Positions 16,501 to 26,300 of a DNA stretch of 64,000 bases are shown piece after piece; positions within the stretch are counted from its first letter, which is position 1, and the number at the start of each line of letters is the position of its first letter. A program made the translations under genes and the position numbers. The DNA lies in assembly GCF_024199845.1 (NCBI RefSeq), contig NZ_JANADO010000001.1, forward strand, positions 4,960,001-5,024,000, read 5' to 3'. This stretch comes from Bradyrhizobium sp. CCGB12. Its GTDB lineage: Bacteria > Pseudomonadota > Alphaproteobacteria > Rhizobiales > Xanthobacteraceae. Under the pieces are notes generated by a model, which was not told the DNA's origin, made no database searches, and worked only from the letters and a program-made list of their open reading frames with translations.

Positions 16501-18087
16501 TCAATAGCCCAGCGCGCAGCCGTCCTTGCGCGGATCGGAACCGCCCGTGAGCGTGCCCTTCTCCCAGTCAATCCAGATCGCCTGGGCACCGCCGAGCGGG
16601 CCGACCACGCTGGTGGTCTTGTGGCCGAGCTTCTTCAGGCCTTCGACGATCGCGGGGGGCACACTGTCCTCGAGCTGATACTGGCCCTCGTAGTGCAGGC
16701 CGCGCGGCATGTCGATCGCCTCCTGCACGTCGCAGCCATAGTCGAGGATGTTGGTCACGACGTGGGTCTGGCCGACCGGCTGATACTGGCCGCCCATCAC
16801 CGCGAACGGCATCACGGAACGACCGCCCCTGGTGAGCAGGCTCGGCATGATCGTGTGCAGCGGCCGCTTGCCGCCGGCGATGCAGTTGGGATGGCCGGGC
16901 TGGATGCGGAAGCCGCCGGCGCGATTCTGGAGCAGAATGCCGGTCTTGTTGGAGACGATCGCGGAGCCGAAGGAGTGCGCGATCGAGTTGATGAACGAGC
17001 AGACGTTGCGGTCCTTGTCCACGACCGTGATGTAGATGGTCGAGGGGTTCATCGGCGGTGCGACATTCGGGAGATCGAGCATGCCGTCCATGCGGATCTT
17101 GGCGATGTGCTCGTCGCAGAATTCCTTGGCGAGGATCTTGGCGACCTCGATCTGCATGTGGTCGGGATCGGCGACATGCAGCTCGCGGTGCATGTAGGCG
17201 AGGCGCGCGGCTTCCGCCTCGAGATGGAAGCGCTCGATGCTGAGCGGCGCGTATTTCGTCAGGTCGAACCGCGACAGGATGTTGAGCATCAGCAGCATGG
17301 TGAGGCCCGGACCGTTCGGCGGACACTGCCAGACGTCATAGCCCTTGTAATTGGTGCCGATCGGCGTCGTCACCTCGGTGGTGTGCGCGGCGAAATCGTC
17401 GAGCGTGTGCAGGCCGCCGATTCCCCTGAGCGTCTCGACCATGTCTTCCGCGATCGGGCCCTTGTAGAAGGCATCGCGGCCGTCCTTGGCGATGGCACGC
17501 AGGGTCTTGCCGAGCTCCGCCTGGCGAATGACGTCGCCGGCCACCGGCGGCTTGCCGCCCGGCAACAGGTAACGCACGGTGTTGGTGCCGCCCTTCAGCT
17601 TCTCGAACTGGTTCTTCCAGTCGAAGGCGATGCGGGGCGCGACGACATAGCCCTCTTCGGCCGCCTTGATTGCGGGCTGGAGCAGCCGGTCGAAACCGAA
17701 CTTGCCGTGATCGCGCAGCACGGTCGCGAAGGCGTCGACCACGCCGGGGATCGACACCGCATGCGCCGAGGTCAGCGGCACGGAATTGATCTTGCGCTCG
17801 AGATACCAGTCGGCGTTCGCCGCCTTCGGCGCGCGGCCGGAGCCGTTATAGGCGAAGATCTTGCCCTCGCCCCGCGGCTGGATCAGCGCGAAACAGTCGC
17901 CGCCGATGCCGGTCGATTGCGGTTCGATCACGCCGAGCAGGGCCGAGCCAGCAACGGCCGCGTCCACTGCCGTGCCACCCTCGCGCAGCACCTCGATCGC
18001 GGCCAGCGAGGCCTGCGGATGCGAGGTCGCCACCATCGCGTTGGTGGCGTGGACCGTGGACCTGCCGGGGAAATGGAAGTTTCTCAT
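16501..18087 (-). CDS. Gamma-glutamyltransferase family protein
   Basis: A 528-residue Ntn-hydrolase precursor. The family motifs are GGTAVDAAVAGSALLGVIEP, STGIGGDCFALI, HAVSIPGVVDAF and NGPGLTMLLMLNIL. The autocleavage region reads PSTIYITVVDKDRN, with a Thr aligning to the nucleophile, and the small-subunit end has GGSDPRKDGCALGY. Such enzymes cleave or transfer gamma-glutamyl groups from glutathione-like compounds; some relatives act as acylases. I see no signal peptide from the start at 18087, suggesting a cytoplasmic enzyme. The open frame continues another thousand bases upstream, antisense to trhO, which is not coding. Divergent from trhO. Confidence 0.9.
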   Translation of the reverse strand: MRNFHFPGRSTVHATNAMVATSHPQASLAAIEVLREGGTAVDAAVAGSALLGVIEPQSTGIGGDCFALIQPRGEGKIFAYNGSGRAPKAANADWYLERKINSVPLTSAHAVSIPGVVDAFATVLRDHGKFGFDRLLQPAIKAAEEGYVVAPRIAFDWKNQFEKLKGGTNTVRYLLPGGKPPVAGDVIRQAELGKTLRAIAKDGRDAFYKGPIAEDMVETLRGIGGLHTLDDFAAHTTEVTTPIGTNYKGYDVWQCPPNGPGLTMLLMLNILSRFDLTKYAPLSIERFHLEAEAARLAYMHRELHVADPDHMQIEVAKILAKEFCDEHIAKIRMDGMLDLPNVAPPMNPSTIYITVVDKDRNVCSFINSIAHSFGSAIVSNKTGILLQNRAGGFRIQPGHPNCIAGGKRPLHTIMPSLLTRGGRSVMPFAVMGGQYQPVGQTHVVTNILDYGCDVQEAIDMPRGLHYEGQYQLEDSVPPAIVEGLKKLGHKTTSVVGPLGGAQAIWIDWEKGTLTGGSDPRKDGCALGY

Positions 18088-18297
18088 GCGAATTCTTGCT
18101 CTCGTTAGGCCTCTTGGGCCGTGGCCGCGGACGGCACGCCATCTCGGAAAAACCGGGCCTACATGACACATTCCCGCCGCCCGGGGCAATGCTGGCATAC
18201 CAGCGAAATAGCTGCCATCCGCTGGACGTATGGACCGATCGCGGCGTTCGGCCAGGACGGGTTTTCCGGACGCCGGCCGCCTGCTAAACGAGCCGCC

Positions 18298-19095
18298 ATG
18301 TCTGACGAGAATTCGATCACCAAGGTTGCCGCCTTCTACCAATTTGCTGCGCTCCCGGATTATCGCGAGCTGCGCGAGCCGCTGCGCGCGTTCTGCGCCG
18401 GCCTGGAGTTGAAGGGCAGCGTGCTGCTGGCCCAGGAGGGCATCAACGGCACGGTCGCGGGCGCGCCGGAGGCGATCGACGCCCTCGTTCACGAGCTCGC
18501 GCACGGCAACATGTTCGGCGGCAGGCTCGACAATCTCGAACTCAAACTCTCGACCGCCGCGGCGATGCCGTTCGGCCGGCTCAAGGTGCGGCTGAAGAAG
18601 GAGATCGTCACGCTCGACGATGCGGCCGCCGATCCGACAAGGCAGGTCGGCACCTATGTCGACGCGGCCGAATGGAATGCGCTGATCGCGGCGCCCGATA
18701 CGCTGCTGCTCGACACCCGCAACGCCTTCGAGGTGGCGATGGGCACGTTCGAGGGCGCGGTCGATCCCGGCATCAAGAGCTTCGGCCAGTTCAAGGATTT
18801 TGCGGCACAACGGCTCGATCCGGCCAAGCACCGCAGGATCGCGATGTTCTGCACCGGCGGCATCCGCTGCGAGAAGGCGAGCGCGCACCTGCTCGCGCGC
18901 GGCTTTGCCGAGGTCTATCACCTCAAGGGCGGCATCCTGAGATATCTGGAAGAGGTGCCGGAGACGCAGAGCCGCTGGCGCGGCGAATGCTTCGTGTTCG
19001 ACGAGCGCGTCGCGCTCGGCCATGGATTGCAAGAACTTGGCTCGCGCGAACGGGACTTGCGCGACAAAGAATTGGGGCTCGGCCGTGACGAATGA
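18298..19095 (+). CDS. trhO: tRNA uridine-34 hydroxylase TrhO (rhodanese-like YceA)
   Basis: A 265-residue protein with an N-terminal acylphosphatase-like domain (ELKGSVLLAQEGINGTVAG) and a C-terminal rhodanese domain with TLLLDTRNAFEVAMGTF and active-site Cys in MFCTGGIRCEKASAHL. Both are diagnostic of TrhO, which hydroxylates U34 of several tRNAs to ho5U using oxygen. The ATG at 18298 gives the usual family start. Its stop overlaps the GTG start of slyX by 11 bases. Confidence 0.93.
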   Translation: MSDENSITKVAAFYQFAALPDYRELREPLRAFCAGLELKGSVLLAQEGINGTVAGAPEAIDALVHELAHGNMFGGRLDNLELKLSTAAAMPFGRLKVRLKKEIVTLDDAAADPTRQVGTYVDAAEWNALIAAPDTLLLDTRNAFEVAMGTFEGAVDPGIKSFGQFKDFAAQRLDPAKHRRIAMFCTGGIRCEKASAHLLARGFAEVYHLKGGILRYLEEVPETQSRWRGECFVFDERVALGHGLQELGSRERDLRDKELGLGRDE

Positions 19096-19303
19096 GATCA
19101 AGACGCTGAGCGAGCGCATCGACGCGTTGGAGACGCGCCTGACCTACCAGGACGACACGATCGAGACGCTGAATCAGACCATCACGGCGCAGTGGAAGCA
19201 GATCGACGTGCTGACGCGGCAGATCGCACAGCTCAACGAACGGCTCCAGGAGGCGGAAGCAAATGCGCCGGGCGCTGCCAACGAGCGCCCGCCGCACTAT
19301 TGA
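19085..19303 (+). CDS. slyX: SlyX family protein
   Basis: A 72-residue coiled-coil protein starting TNEIKTLSERIDALETRLT after a GTG at 19085, then TIETLNQTITAQWKQID and LNERLQEAEAN, with the usual proline-His-Tyr ending (RPPHY). The heptad pattern matches SlyX, a protein of unknown role. An ATG 21 codons upstream is in frame but lies inside trhO and would add unrelated residues; the GTG restores the family start. It overlaps trhO by 11 bases, suggesting translational coupling. Confidence 0.85.
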   Translation: MTNEIKTLSERIDALETRLTYQDDTIETLNQTITAQWKQIDVLTRQIAQLNERLQEAEANAPGAANERPPHY

Positions 19304-19312
19304 GACGATGAG

Positions 19313-21217
19313 CTACTGACCCGACGCCCTGGGCATCAGGCTGGCCACCTCGCCCGACATCATCAGCCGGTTGCGCCCGGCTTCCTTGGCGGCGTAGAGC
19401 GCCTGGTCGGCCGCCTCGACGAGCGAGACCACGCCCGCCGTGCGCTCCAGCACCGGCCGGCAGGCCGCGCCTCCGAGCGAGGCGGTGACACAACCGGTCG
19501 CATGGTTGGTGGTGTGGACGAGGCCCGCCTCGCGGATCGCGCGTCGGACCCGGTCACCGATCCTGGCACAGCCTGCGGCATCGGTGTTCGGCAACAGCAT
19601 GGCGAACTCCTCGCCGCCATAGCGCGCCGCCAGATCGCCGGGGCGCTGCGTCTCGGCCGCGATGACCTGCGCCACGAGGCGGAGGCAGGCGTCGCCGGCG
19701 GGATGGCCGTATTCGTCGTTGTAGGCCTTGAAATGGTCGACGTCGATCATCAGCAAGGCGAGGCTGGAGCGGTCGCGATAGGCGCGCGCCCACTCCTCCT
19801 TCAGCCGTTCGTCGAAGCCGCGACGGTTGGCAAGGCCCGTGAGGCTGTCCTCGATCGCGAGCGTCTCGAGCCTGGTTTCCAGCCTCTTGTGTTCGGTGAT
19901 GTCGCGCGAGATCGCCACCACGCCGTCGACGCGGCCATTGTCCTTGCGCGTCACCCGCATGGTCGATTCGAGCCAGACCTCGCCGTTCTCCTGGTGCGAG
20001 TTGCGATAGACGAGGCGCGCCTCCTCCTTCTCGCCACGCTTCATGGCATCGACGATCGCCTGAACCTGCGGCAGGTCCTCCGGATTGATGCCGGCCAGCG
20101 CGGGCGTGCCGATCAGTTGATTGGCGCGCCAGCCGACGACGCGCACCGACGAGGGCGAAACATAGCGCAGCCGTTCGTCGAGCCCGATGCGGGTCACCAT
20201 GTCGCTGGAGCCTTCCGCGAGCAGACGGAAGTGAGCCTCCTTCTCGATCAGGGCCGCGGCCATGTGCTGGCCCCGCTGCAACTGCCGCACCAGCACGGCA
20301 CCGATGATCGCGATCAGTATCACCAGCGCGACCACGTAGAGCATGCGGGAGGCTGCGGCCGCGCGCCAGGGGGCCAGCAGTTCGACCTTGTCGACGGTGG
20401 CGAGCAGGACCAGCGGATAGCGGCTGCTGCGCTTGAAGAAGCTGACGCGCTCGGCGCCGTCCAGCGGCGACCTGAAATGATAGGCCCCCCCCGGCCGCTG
20501 CAGGCTGGCATTGCGGAACAGCGGCGTCTCGGCAACGCTGCGGCCGACGAATTTGTCATTGCTCGGGTTGCGCGCGATGATCATGCCATCGCCATGCACG
20601 AGTGTCACGGAGCTGTTCCGGCCGAGCTCGAACTCCTCGTAGAAATGCGAGAGATAATTGGCGCTGATGGTCGCAAGCACGACGCCACCGAAGCTGCCGT
20701 CCTGCTTGTTGAAGCGGCGCGACAGGGTGACGATCCATTCACCGTCGAGGAGGCTCTTCACGGGACGCCCGACATGGGCCCCGCGCTTCGGCGAGAGCTG
20801 GTGATAGCGGAAGAACCCGTCGTCACTCAGGGTCGAGCCGATCGTGCCGGGCGAGGTCAGCAAGTTGCCATGGTCGTCGATGATGGCGACGCCGTGGATG
20901 CGGGTAACTGCCTTCTTGCGCGCCTCCAGAACGTTGCCGAGCTTGGCGATGGTGGTAGGTCCCGCGCCGTCCATCTCCAATCGGCTGACGACGCCGACGA
21001 CGCCGGAATCCAGGAGATCGAGGCTGTCCTCTGCATGCTGTGTCAGCGAACGGGCAACGTTCGCCATCTCGGTCTCGGCACCTCTGAGCACCGCGTCGCG
21101 CGCTGCCCATTCACGCCAGGCGCTGACGCCAAGAATGGTCGCGCAGGTGAGCACGACGAACGCCGCCGCGCGCAGCGGCAGAGGACTCCATCCGGCTCTT
21201 TGGGCAGCAACACTCAT
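19313..21217 (-). CDS. Membrane diguanylate cyclase with Cache, PAS and GGDEF domains
   Basis: A 634-residue protein. A first helix (about 18-36) and a second (about 290-312) bracket a periplasmic double-Cache sensor (GTIGSTLSDDGFFRYHQLSP, GRPVKSLLDGEWIVTLSRRF). A PAS domain follows (VSPSSVRVVGWRANQLIGTP, and a PAC end DITEHKRLE). The GGDEF domain reads DSLTGLANRRGFDERL, then RYGGEEF, an active-site form. An RPGD inhibitory-site motif sits five residues before GGEEF, so product feedback by c-di-GMP is expected. It should make c-di-GMP in response to a small periplasmic ligand. Convergent with slyX. Confidence 0.93.
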   Translation of the reverse strand: MSVAAQRAGWSPLPLRAAAFVVLTCATILGVSAWREWAARDAVLRGAETEMANVARSLTQHAEDSLDLLDSGVVGVVSRLEMDGAGPTTIAKLGNVLEARKKAVTRIHGVAIIDDHGNLLTSPGTIGSTLSDDGFFRYHQLSPKRGAHVGRPVKSLLDGEWIVTLSRRFNKQDGSFGGVVLATISANYLSHFYEEFELGRNSSVTLVHGDGMIIARNPSNDKFVGRSVAETPLFRNASLQRPGGAYHFRSPLDGAERVSFFKRSSRYPLVLLATVDKVELLAPWRAAAASRMLYVVALVILIAIIGAVLVRQLQRGQHMAAALIEKEAHFRLLAEGSSDMVTRIGLDERLRYVSPSSVRVVGWRANQLIGTPALAGINPEDLPQVQAIVDAMKRGEKEEARLVYRNSHQENGEVWLESTMRVTRKDNGRVDGVVAISRDITEHKRLETRLETLAIEDSLTGLANRRGFDERLKEEWARAYRDRSSLALLMIDVDHFKAYNDEYGHPAGDACLRLVAQVIAAETQRPGDLAARYGGEEFAMLLPNTDAAGCARIGDRVRRAIREAGLVHTTNHATGCVTASLGGAACRPVLERTAGVVSLVEAADQALYAAKEAGRNRLMMSGEVASLMPRASGQ

Positions 21218-21384
21218 GCGGCAGAATTCTCCGATCGTTCGGAAACTCTGCCGCTTCTGTTATCGAACTCTGAAACTGCCGCAGCAATGCGCGGCAATTT
21301 GCCTGCTTTCCGTAGTCGTACGGACGCAAGCATCAGCGCATCGCTAATAGAACATTAGCGACCCTATCGGAATCCGGCCTTCCG

Positions 21385-21669
<285 letters not shown>

Positions 21670-21711
21670 TCACGGTGTATCAGGAACTTCAAATCTGCAT
21701 CAGGACAGCTC

Positions 21712-22746
21712 GTGCCCCAGTCTGCGACAAAGCCTTTCATCGACGTGCTCTCCGGCCAGCGTCAGGCCAACCCGCCCATCTGGATGATGCGGCAGGCCGG
21801 CCGCTACCTGCCGGAATATCGCGAGGTGCGCGCCAAGGCGGGCGGCTTCCTCGATCTCTGCTTCAACCCGGAGCTCGCCGCCGAGGTGACGCTGCAACCG
21901 ATCCGCAGATTCGGCTTCGATGCGGCGGTCATCTTCTCGGACATTCTGGTGATCCCCTACGCGCTCTACCGCTCCGTGCGCTTCGAGGTTGGCGAGGGTC
22001 CGCGGTTGGATCCCCTGGATGATCCGGCGAAGGTCGCGACGCTGGCGCCGCGCGCCGACTTCGGTAAGCTCAAGCCTGTGTTCGAAGCGCTGAAGATCGT
22101 GCGCGGCACGCTCGATCCCAAAATCGCGCTGATCGGATTCTGCGGCGCGCCGTGGACGGTGGCGACCTACATGGTCGCAGGCCAGGGCACGCCGGACCAG
22201 GCACCGGCCCGCATGATGGCCTACCGGCATCCGGAGGCGTTTTCGAAAATCATCGACGTGCTGGTCGAGAATTCGATTCAGTATCTCCTGCTACAGCTCG
22301 CAGCCGGCGCCAATGCCTTGCAGATCTTCGACACCTGGGCCGGCGTGCTGCCGCCGGCCGAATTCGCGCGCTGGTCGGTCGAGCCGACACGGCGCATCGT
22401 CGAAGGCGTGCGCGCCATTGTGCCGGATGCGAAGATCATCGGTTTTCCCCGCGGGGCCGGCGCGCAGCTGCCCGGCTATGTCGAGGCGACCGGTGTGAAC
22501 GCGGTCAGCATCGACTGGACCGCGGAGCCCTCCTTCATCCGCGAGCGCGTGCAGAGCAAGGTCGCCGTGCAGGGCAATCTCGATCCGCTGGTGCTGATCA
22601 CGGGCGGCGCCGCGCTCGACCGCGCGGTCGACAACGTGCTGGCGAATTTTGGGCAAGGGCGCTTCATCTTCAATCTCGGCCACGGCATCCAGCCGGAAAC
22701 GCCGATCGCCCATGTCGAGCAGATGGTCAAGCGCGTACGGGGGTGA
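21712..22746 (+). CDS. hemE: Uroporphyrinogen decarboxylase
   Basis: A 344-residue HemE. The N-terminal signature [17 protein letters not shown] contains the substrate-binding arginines, followed by [17 protein letters not shown] (catalytic Asp), [16 protein letters not shown] and [11 protein letters not shown]. The C-terminus has [12 protein letters not shown]. It removes four carboxylates from uroporphyrinogen III in haem synthesis. The start is taken as GTG at 21712 ([17 protein letters not shown]), with AGGACA just upstream. It is convergent with a HemC homologue, an unusual pairing discussed in the findings. Confidence 0.92.
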   Translation: MPQSATKPFIDVLSGQRQANPPIWMMRQAGRYLPEYREVRAKAGGFLDLCFNPELAAEVTLQPIRRFGFDAAVIFSDILVIPYALYRSVRFEVGEGPRLDPLDDPAKVATLAPRADFGKLKPVFEALKIVRGTLDPKIALIGFCGAPWTVATYMVAGQGTPDQAPARMMAYRHPEAFSKIIDVLVENSIQYLLLQLAAGANALQIFDTWAGVLPPAEFARWSVEPTRRIVEGVRAIVPDAKIIGFPRGAGAQLPGYVEATGVNAVSIDWTAEPSFIRERVQSKVAVQGNLDPLVLITGGAALDRAVDNVLANFGQGRFIFNLGHGIQPETPIAHVEQMVKRVRG

Positions 22747-22921
22747 TCTATTTCCGTGCCTGGGGCGCGGAAAAACAAAAAACGCGAAAACAACCCCATG
22801 CACAGTAGACAAGTCATTGAAAGATTTGGACTGGCATGGCTCGCCGCCCGAGCGCGTTTGACACGTCGGGCAAAACAGGTGCAGAATCGTAGAATGGCCG
22901 GTTGTGATCTCGCAGCAAGGT

Positions 22922-23902
22922 CTAGCGCGGCCGGCTGCGCTCGATGATCTCCGACGCCCCCTTCGCCAGCAGATCCAACCCAACGGCACGGCCAAGCTCA
23001 CGCGGACGATTGGCGGGGCCTGCGCGCGAGGCTTCGATGATGGTGTTGCCGGAGAGGTCGAGCACCGACGCCGTCAGCGATATCTGATCGCCAGCGATGG
23101 TCGAAAAGCCCGCCACCGGCGAATTGCAGTGACCGTTGAGCACCCATAGCACCTCGCGCTCGGCATCAGCGCTGGCGTGCGCGGCGGGATCGTCGATCGA
23201 TGCAAGGATCTGCCGCGTCTGCCAGTCCTGCGCGGCGCATTCGACCGCGACGATGCCCTGCCCTACCGCGGGCAGCATCTCGGCCGCGGTGAATTCGTGG
23301 GCGATGCGGCTGGAAAGACCGACGCGGTCGAGACCCGAACGCGCCATGATCAGCGCGTCGGCCGGTCCCACCGCACCGCCGTCCGGCAGACGCTGCTTCT
23401 CGCCATTGTCGAGCTTTCGCACGCGCGTATCGGCCGCGCCGCGGAAGTGGATGACCTCCACATCCGGAAACAGGCGCCGCGCATAAGCGGCTCTGCGCAC
23501 GGCGTTGGTACCAATCTTGAAACCCTTGCCGCGGGACTGGCGCAGCGCCGCCAGCGTCACGCCATCGCGAAGGACCAGCGCATCGCTGGGAGGATCGCGT
23601 GACAGTGTGGCGCCGATGACCAGGCCGGGCGTATCCTCATTGCCCGGCATGTCCTTCAGCGAGTGCATCGCGGCCTGCAATTCGCCCGAGAGTACAGCGG
23701 CGCGGATCTGCGCGACGAAGGCGCCGCCCTTGCCGCCATGGGGCAAGAGCTTGCTGGTCTGGTCGAGATCGCCCGTGGTGTCGAACTTGACGATCTCGAC
23801 GTCGAGATCGGGCACGGCCGCGGTCAGGCGGCGCGCAATCTCTTCCGTCTGTGCCAGCGCCATCGCGCTCTTGCGGGTGCCGATCTTGAATCGCGTAGCC
23901 AA
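22922..23902 (-). CDS. hemC: Porphobilinogen deaminase (hydroxymethylbilane synthase), divergent
   Basis: A 326-residue HemC homologue. MATRFKIGTRKSAMALAQTE opens it, followed by KFDTTGD, GGKGGAFVAQI and MHSLKDMPGNED with catalytic Asp84. The dipyrromethane-cofactor Cys is Cys259 in VLNGHCNSPVAGF. Several normally strict motifs are altered: GTSSLRR is GTNAVRR and the RGNVDTRL loop is RGAADTRV. The catalytic Asp and cofactor Cys are kept, so it may still be active. The divergence suggests a paralogue or a specialised enzyme. It is tail-to-tail with hemE over 175 bases containing no obvious terminator, and it follows the GMC oxidoreductase on the same strand by 26 bases. Confidence 0.85.
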   Translation of the reverse strand: MATRFKIGTRKSAMALAQTEEIARRLTAAVPDLDVEIVKFDTTGDLDQTSKLLPHGGKGGAFVAQIRAAVLSGELQAAMHSLKDMPGNEDTPGLVIGATLSRDPPSDALVLRDGVTLAALRQSRGKGFKIGTNAVRRAAYARRLFPDVEVIHFRGAADTRVRKLDNGEKQRLPDGGAVGPADALIMARSGLDRVGLSSRIAHEFTAAEMLPAVGQGIVAVECAAQDWQTRQILASIDDPAAHASADAEREVLWVLNGHCNSPVAGFSTIAGDQISLTASVLDLSGNTIIEASRAGPANRPRELGRAVGLDLLAKGASEIIERSRPR

Positions 23903-23928
23903 GTCCTAATCCTTTCGACGCGCGGTGT

Positions 23929-25554
23929 TTACCGCGCATCCTCCAATATCATGTCGGAGGCCTTTTCGGCGATCATGATGATCGGCGCGTTGGTGTTCCC
24001 GGACACGAGGTCCGGCATGATCGAGCCGTCGACGACCCGAAGACCTTCGAGTCCCTTCACCTTCAGCCGCTGGTCGACCACCGCGAGCGCGTCATTGCCC
24101 ATACGACAGGTCGAGGTCGGATGGTAGATGGTGCTGCCGCGCTCGCGGCAATACTCCAGCAGCTCGGCATCCGTGGATACCTTCGCCCCGGGATCGTACT
24201 CGTTGATCACGAACGGCTTCAGCGCCGGCGCATTCAGGATCTTGCGCAGGATCTTCAGGCCTTCGACGTTGGTGGTGCGGTCGGTCTCGGTCGACATGTA
24301 GTTGATGCGGATTTCCGGAGGCACCGTCGGGTCGGCGCTTTTGATGCGCAAGGTCCCGCGGCTCTCGGGCCGGAGCTGGCACACCGATGCCGTGAAGCCG
24401 GAGAAATCGTGCAGCTTTTCGCCCATCTTGTCGGTCGAGAACGGCAGGAAGTGCACCTGGATGTCGGGCGAAGCCAGCCGCGGGCTGGTCTTGAAGAACG
24501 CACCCGCCGTGCCCGCCGCGATCGTCAGCCAGCCCTTGCGGAACAGCGCATAACGCGCGCCGGCCATGGTGCGGCGAAGCGGATGATTGACGGTGTCGTT
24601 CAGCGTGATTTTCTGCGAGCAGCGCATCACGATGCGGACCTGCATATGGTCCTGGAGATCGTGGCCGACGCCCTGCGCGTCGAGCACGACGTCAATGCCA
24701 TGCTTGCGGAGGAGATCGGCAGGGCCGACACCGGAGAGCTGTAAGAGCTGCGGCGAATTGTAGGCGCCGCTCGACAGCACGACCTCCTTCCGCGCCCGCG
24801 CGCGGCGTACATTTGCGCCCTGCCGGTATTCGACACCGACGGCGCGGCGGCCCTCGAACAGCACGCGCTGACCGAGCGCCTCGGTCTCGATCTTGAGATT
24901 GCCGCGTGTCTTCGCAGGGCCGAGATAGGCCACCGCCGTCGAAGCGCGACGGCCATTGCGCGTCGTGGTCTGGAACAGGCCGACGCCTTCCTGTGTCGCG
25001 CCGTTGAAATCAGGGTTGTAGGGCAGACCGGTCTCGACGGCAGCGTCGATGAAGGCTTTCGACAGCGGATCGGTCACGACCATGTTGGAAACCGGCAGCG
25101 GACCGCCGGTGCCGTGATATTGATCGGCGCCGCGCGTCTGGTTCTCGGCCTTCTTGAAATAGGGCAGCACGTCGTCATAGCCCCAGCCGGCATTGCCGAG
25201 TTGGCGCCAGCGATCATAGTCCTCGTGCTGGCCACGGACATAGAGCAGACCGTTGATCGAGCTCGATCCGCCCAGCGTCTTGCCGCGCGGCTGGAACACC
25301 TGCCGCCCTTTCAGCTCGGGCTCCGGTTCAGTCTGGTACATCCAGTTGACGGTCTTCTCCTTGAACAGTTTTCCGTAGCCGAGCGGCACATGGATCCAGA
25401 TGTTGGAATCCTTCGGGCCAGCCTCGAGCAGCAGCACGCTGTGCTTGCCGTTCGCGGAGAGCCTGTTGGCGAGCACGCAGCCGGCCGAGCCGGCACCGAC
25501 GATGATGTAGTCGAACTCGGGATCTGACGGCGTCAGGGAGGACATTGCGTTCAT
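23929..25554 (-). CDS. GMC-family FAD-dependent oxidoreductase (choline/alcohol dehydrogenase-like)
   Basis: A 541-residue GMC oxidoreductase. It has the dinucleotide-binding motif DYIIVGAGSAGCVLANRL, the GMC signature 1 region PRGKTLGGSSSINGLLYVRG, and signature 2 near SSGAYNSPQLLQLSGVG. The C-terminal active site has IYHPTSTCRMG (catalytic His) and PDLVSGNTNAPIIMIAEKA (second His/Asn position). It oxidises a primary alcohol; substrate unknown. It lies 55 bases downstream of a TetR regulator on the same strand, so the two probably form a transcript. Confidence 0.92.
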   Translation of the reverse strand: MNAMSSLTPSDPEFDYIIVGAGSAGCVLANRLSANGKHSVLLLEAGPKDSNIWIHVPLGYGKLFKEKTVNWMYQTEPEPELKGRQVFQPRGKTLGGSSSINGLLYVRGQHEDYDRWRQLGNAGWGYDDVLPYFKKAENQTRGADQYHGTGGPLPVSNMVVTDPLSKAFIDAAVETGLPYNPDFNGATQEGVGLFQTTTRNGRRASTAVAYLGPAKTRGNLKIETEALGQRVLFEGRRAVGVEYRQGANVRRARARKEVVLSSGAYNSPQLLQLSGVGPADLLRKHGIDVVLDAQGVGHDLQDHMQVRIVMRCSQKITLNDTVNHPLRRTMAGARYALFRKGWLTIAAGTAGAFFKTSPRLASPDIQVHFLPFSTDKMGEKLHDFSGFTASVCQLRPESRGTLRIKSADPTVPPEIRINYMSTETDRTTNVEGLKILRKILNAPALKPFVINEYDPGAKVSTDAELLEYCRERGSTIYHPTSTCRMGNDALAVVDQRLKVKGLEGLRVVDGSIMPDLVSGNTNAPIIMIAEKASDMILEDAR

Positions 25555-25609
25555 GCGCTACTGTTCTTCTTGTTGGTGTTGGCGTTTCCGTTGACGTCAA
25601 TTAGCACGA

Positions 25610-26200
25610 TCATGCCGCGACGCGCAGCGCTTCGACCAGCGACCTGAACGCACGGGCATATTCCGCACCCGCCCTTGCGATATCGGCGCGTCCGGCGCAG
25701 GCGACTGCGGCTTCCGTGACCGCGCCCAGCAACAGCCGCGCCAGCGGCTCGACCGGCTGACGCGCGATCAGGCCGGCCTCCATCGCCGCCGCAATCGCGC
25801 GCGGCAGCTTGCCGCCGAAATGCTTGGCGTCGATCTCGCGCCAGCGTTCCCAGCCGAGCACGGCCGGCCCGTCACGCAGGATGATCTGGCCGGTCGGACC
25901 CTTCGCTGTCGCGGCGAAGTAGTGCTGGGTGCCCGCGACCATGGCGGCGAGCACGTCCTTCTCGGCGCGCGCCGCACCATCGATCTCGACGACGAGGTCG
26001 CGCGAGACGAGATCGAACACGGCCTCGAACACCGCCTCCTTGGTCTTGAAATGATGATAGACCGCGCCTTTGGCGATGCCGGCAACCTCCGCGATCTCGT
26101 CCATGGTGGTGGCGGTGAATCCTTGCGTCCCGAACAGGCGGCGCGCCGTCGTCAGGATCGCTTCCGTCGTCGCCGCGCGCCGTTCCGCCTGCTTCGCCAT
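25610..26200 (-). CDS. TetR-family transcriptional regulator
   Basis: A 196-residue TetR protein. The DNA-binding domain reads TAVILTTARRLFG-like at the N-terminus (EAILTTARRLFGTQGFTATT), then MDEIAEVAGIAKGAVYHHFK, with the ligand domain following. It lies divergent from the NTF2-like gene, with three GTCGGT/ACCGAC half-sites between them, and upstream of the GMC gene on its own strand. It probably represses itself, the GMC gene and the NTF2-like gene until a ligand is bound. Confidence 0.93.
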   Translation of the reverse strand: MAKQAERRAATTEAILTTARRLFGTQGFTATTMDEIAEVAGIAKGAVYHHFKTKEAVFEAVFDLVSRDLVVEIDGAARAEKDVLAAMVAGTQHYFAATAKGPTGQIILRDGPAVLGWERWREIDAKHFGGKLPRAIAAAMEAGLIARQPVEPLARLLLGAVTEAAVACAGRADIARAGAEYARAFRSLVEALRVAA

Positions 26201-26254
26201 GTCTCACGTCTAGTCCAATTGCGCACAGGCGGCCAGTTGACTTTTCGACCATCG

Positions 26255-26281
26255 GTCGGTATTTACCGACTAGTAGTCGGT
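26255..26281. promoter_or_regulatory. TetR operator, overlapping palindromes
   Basis: GTCGGT (26255-26260), four bases, ACCGAC (26265-26270) forms one inverted repeat. ACCGACT (26265-26271), AGT, AGTCGGT (26275-26281) forms a second that shares the middle half-site. The arrangement lies between the divergent TetR and NTF2-like genes, as expected for a TetR-family operator. Confidence 0.72.
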
Positions 26282-26300
26282 TTTATTCGAGAGGTATGCC

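Noticed and set aside
16501..19119. A much longer gamma-glutamyltransferase frame
   Set aside because: The extra 340 codons are antisense to trhO and slyX and have no family similarity; the start near 18087 matches the usual N-terminus.
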